In this document: one piece after another, positions 32,328-33,358 of the stretch
Layout: the number at the start of each line of letters is the position of its first letter
Numbering within the stretch: the stretch's first letter is position 1
DNA from: Rhodoferax sp.
GTDB lineage: Bacteria; Pseudomonadota; Gammaproteobacteria; Burkholderiales; Burkholderiaceae_C
DNA length: 33,358 nt
Direction: 5' to 3'
Assembly (NCBI RefSeq): GCF_023701345.1
Contig: NZ_JAMPXE010000022.1
Location: forward strand, 1 to 33,358
Notes under the pieces: model-generated
Told to the model about the DNA's origin: nothing
The model's input: the letters and a program-made list of their open reading frames with translations, nothing else
Database searches by the model: none
Program-made: the position numbers and the translations under genes

Positions 32328-32404
32328 TGGTGGGCCGTGTAGGACTTGAACCTACGACCAAAGGATTATGAGTCCTCTGCTCTAACCAACTGAGCTAACG
32401 GCCC
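32328..32404 (-). tRNA. tRNA with CAU anticodon (elongator Met or lysidine-modified Ile2)
   Basis: On the minus strand a 77-base cloverleaf is complete, with the CCA end encoded. The acceptor stem GGGCCGT/ACGGCCC has seven pairs. The D arm is GCTC...GAGC, the anticodon stem GAGGA/TCCTT has one G-T pair, the loop is CTCATAA, and the T arm is GTAGG-TTCAAGT-CCTAC. The discriminator is A. CAU is shared by Met and by Ile2. C4-G69 and C5-G68 match pairs reported as TilS recognition elements in E. coli Ile2, and the TTGGTC variable segment also resembles Ile2. I lean to Ile2; automatic annotation may say Met. It lies 24 bases after hrcA on the same strand. Confidence 0.95.
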
Positions 32405-32417
32405 GACCGAGTTGCGG

Positions 32418-32446
32418 ATTGTAATGGGCTACTTATGATGACTCAG
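32418..32446 (-). promoter_or_regulatory. Candidate tRNA promoter overlapping the hrcA 3' end
   Basis: On the minus strand TACAAT (5 of 6 for -10) lies 13 bases before the tRNA 5' end. CTGAGT (3 of 6 for -35) is 17 bases further upstream inside hrcA. Transcription would begin near 32411. The weak -35 keeps this tentative; the tRNA could instead be read through from hrcA. Confidence 0.4.
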
Positions 32447-33358
32447 CGCGTTGCTGACCAATTTGGACGTGATATCCACAATCTGGATCATGCGGTCATA
32501 AGCCATGCGGGTGGGGCCGACGACGCCCAGCGTGCCCACCACCTGACCATCCACCTCGTAGGGTGCGCTGACGATGGAGAGGTCTTCAAATGGCACCACC
32601 TGGCTTTCGCCCCCAATGAAAATGCGCACCCCTTCGGCCTGGCCGGTCACATCGAGCAAACGCATGAGCTGGGCTTTTTGCTCGAACAGGTCAAAGGCGC
32701 GGCGCAGATGGCTCATGTCGTTGGAGAAATCACTGACCGACAGCAGATTTCTCTCGCCGGAAATGATCACTTCGTCCTGCGCTTCGGTCATGGCCTCGGT
32801 ATTGGCCGCCACGGCGGCGTTCATCAGGCTGGCAATTTCGCTGCGCAAGGAATCCACCTCGTTCTTGAGCCGCTCGCGCACCTGCTCAATCGCCAGGCCG
32901 ACATAGTTGGTGTTGAGGTAGTTGGCGGCTTCCACCAGTTGCGACTGGGTGTAATCGACCTCGGTAAAAATGACCCGGTTTTGCACGTCGCCCTCGGGTG
33001 ACACGATGATGACCAGCAGGCGCCGCTCGGACAGCCGCAAGAACTCGATATGCCGGAACACCGAGGTGCGCTTCGGCGCAATGACCACGCCGACAAACTG
33101 GGACAGGCTCGACAGCAGATTGGCCGCGTTGGAGATCACTTTTTGCGGCTGGTCATGCGCCAGGCTGGGCGTGCCGATGTGGCCGCGCTGCACCGTGAGC
33201 ATGGTGTCGACAAACAGACGGTAGCCGCGCGCCGTGGGAATGCGTCCGGCCGAGGTGTGGGGGCTGGCAATCAGGCCCAGTTCTTCCAGGTCGGACATCA
33301 CGTTACGAATGGTCGCCGGTGACAAATCCAGGCCCGAGGCGCGCGACAAGGTGCGCGA
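32429..33358 (-). CDS. hrcA: Heat-inducible transcription repressor HrcA (5' end outside window)
   Basis: HrcA represses groESL and dnaK-type operons by binding CIRCE elements; its folding depends on GroEL. About 310 residues are present and the frame is open to the window edge ([10 protein letters not shown]...), so roughly 30 N-terminal residues are missing. The TTG at 33349 is not a real start, since family homology continues before it. The visible winged-helix part is [51 protein letters not shown]. It is followed by the HrcA core with [38 protein letters not shown] and the C-terminal [46 protein letters not shown]. No CIRCE element was found in the window. The tRNA gene follows 24 bases downstream on the same strand. 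Confidence 0.96.
   Translation of the reverse strand, partial: SRTLSRASGLDLSPATIRNVMSDLEELGLIASPHTSAGRIPTARGYRLFVDTMLTVQRGHIGTPSLAHDQPQKVISNAANLLSSLSQFVGVVIAPKRTSVFRHIEFLRLSERRLLVIIVSPEGDVQNRVIFTEVDYTQSQLVEAANYLNTNYVGLAIEQVRERLKNEVDSLRSEIASLMNAAVAANTEAMTEAQDEVIISGERNLLSVSDFSNDMSHLRRAFDLFEQKAQLMRLLDVTGQAEGVRIFIGGESQVVPFEDLSIVSAPYEVDGQVVGTLGVVGPTRMAYDRMIQIVDITSKLVSNALSHHK

Noticed and set aside
32246-32404. tRNA-associated integration site for a genomic island
   Set aside because: No repeat of the tRNA 3' end, no integrase and no mobile genes are present in the adjoining 8 kb.
33347-33349. TTG start codon for hrcA
   Set aside because: HrcA homology (SRT) continues upstream to the window edge, so the gene is truncated, not started here.

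Overview
The window is about 33 kb of chromosomal DNA from a betaproteobacterium, most likely order Burkholderiales and probably a Comamonadaceae relative such as Rhodoferax or Polaromonas. The protein sequences and the block ubiE - Tim44-like - ubiJ - ubiB - fmdB-like - DUF502 - aspS are typical of that group. The taxonomic call is inference from protein similarity; no rRNA is present. Genes are densely packed and no gap exceeds 300 bases. I see no CRISPR array, prophage or transposase. One intergenic-repeat-like segment lies inside a transport operon.

Layout. (1) 80-3155, plus strand: gpmA (glycolysis), a ctpA-type S41 protease and a moeB/thiF-type E1-like enzyme. (2) 3160-5638, minus strand: a tight operon folE - BLUF photoreceptor - DUF429 - secreted SNase-like nuclease, with gaps of only 2, 3 and 8 bases. 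(3) 5743-8191, minus: nudB - endonuclease/exonuclease/phosphatase protein - clsB, just downstream of a hairpin terminator that follows aspS. FolE and NudB catalyse consecutive steps toward tetrahydrofolate. (4) 8270-15565, minus: DUF971 - ubiE - Tim44-like - ubiJ - ubiB - fmdB-like - DUF502 - aspS, combining ubiquinone biosynthesis with membrane and translation housekeeping. (5) 15600-19496, minus: a 1298-residue FAD/Fe-S/CCG oxidoreductase with an N-terminal DUF3683-type region. (6) 19750-24006, plus: a complete ugpBAEC glycerol-3-phosphate importer with a repeat-like, GC-rich insert between ugpA and ugpE.

(7) 24220-32245 is the most unusual region. It holds a glutaminase fused to STAS and cyclic-nucleotide-binding domains, an unfamiliar 457-residue protein with an HD-hydrolase-like signature, a periplasmic FecR protein behind a strong AT-rich promoter, a single-chain fusion of a TolC-like efflux protein with an OmpA peptidoglycan-binding domain, and a convergent CHASE2 class III nucleotide cyclase. 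I suggest, as a hypothesis only, an envelope-sensing circuit: FecR, TolC-OmpA and CHASE2 act at the envelope, the cyclase makes a cyclic nucleotide, and the glutaminase with a canonical cNMP-binding cassette responds.

(8) The right edge carries a CAU-anticodon tRNA and a 5'-truncated hrcA heat-shock repressor, both on the minus strand.

Several start codons were moved from the longest open frame because upstream gene ends, hairpins or ribosome-binding sites contradict it. These are nudB, the exonuclease-like gene, aspS, DUF502, fmdB-like, ubiJ, ugpE, fecR, tolC-ompA and the cyclase.
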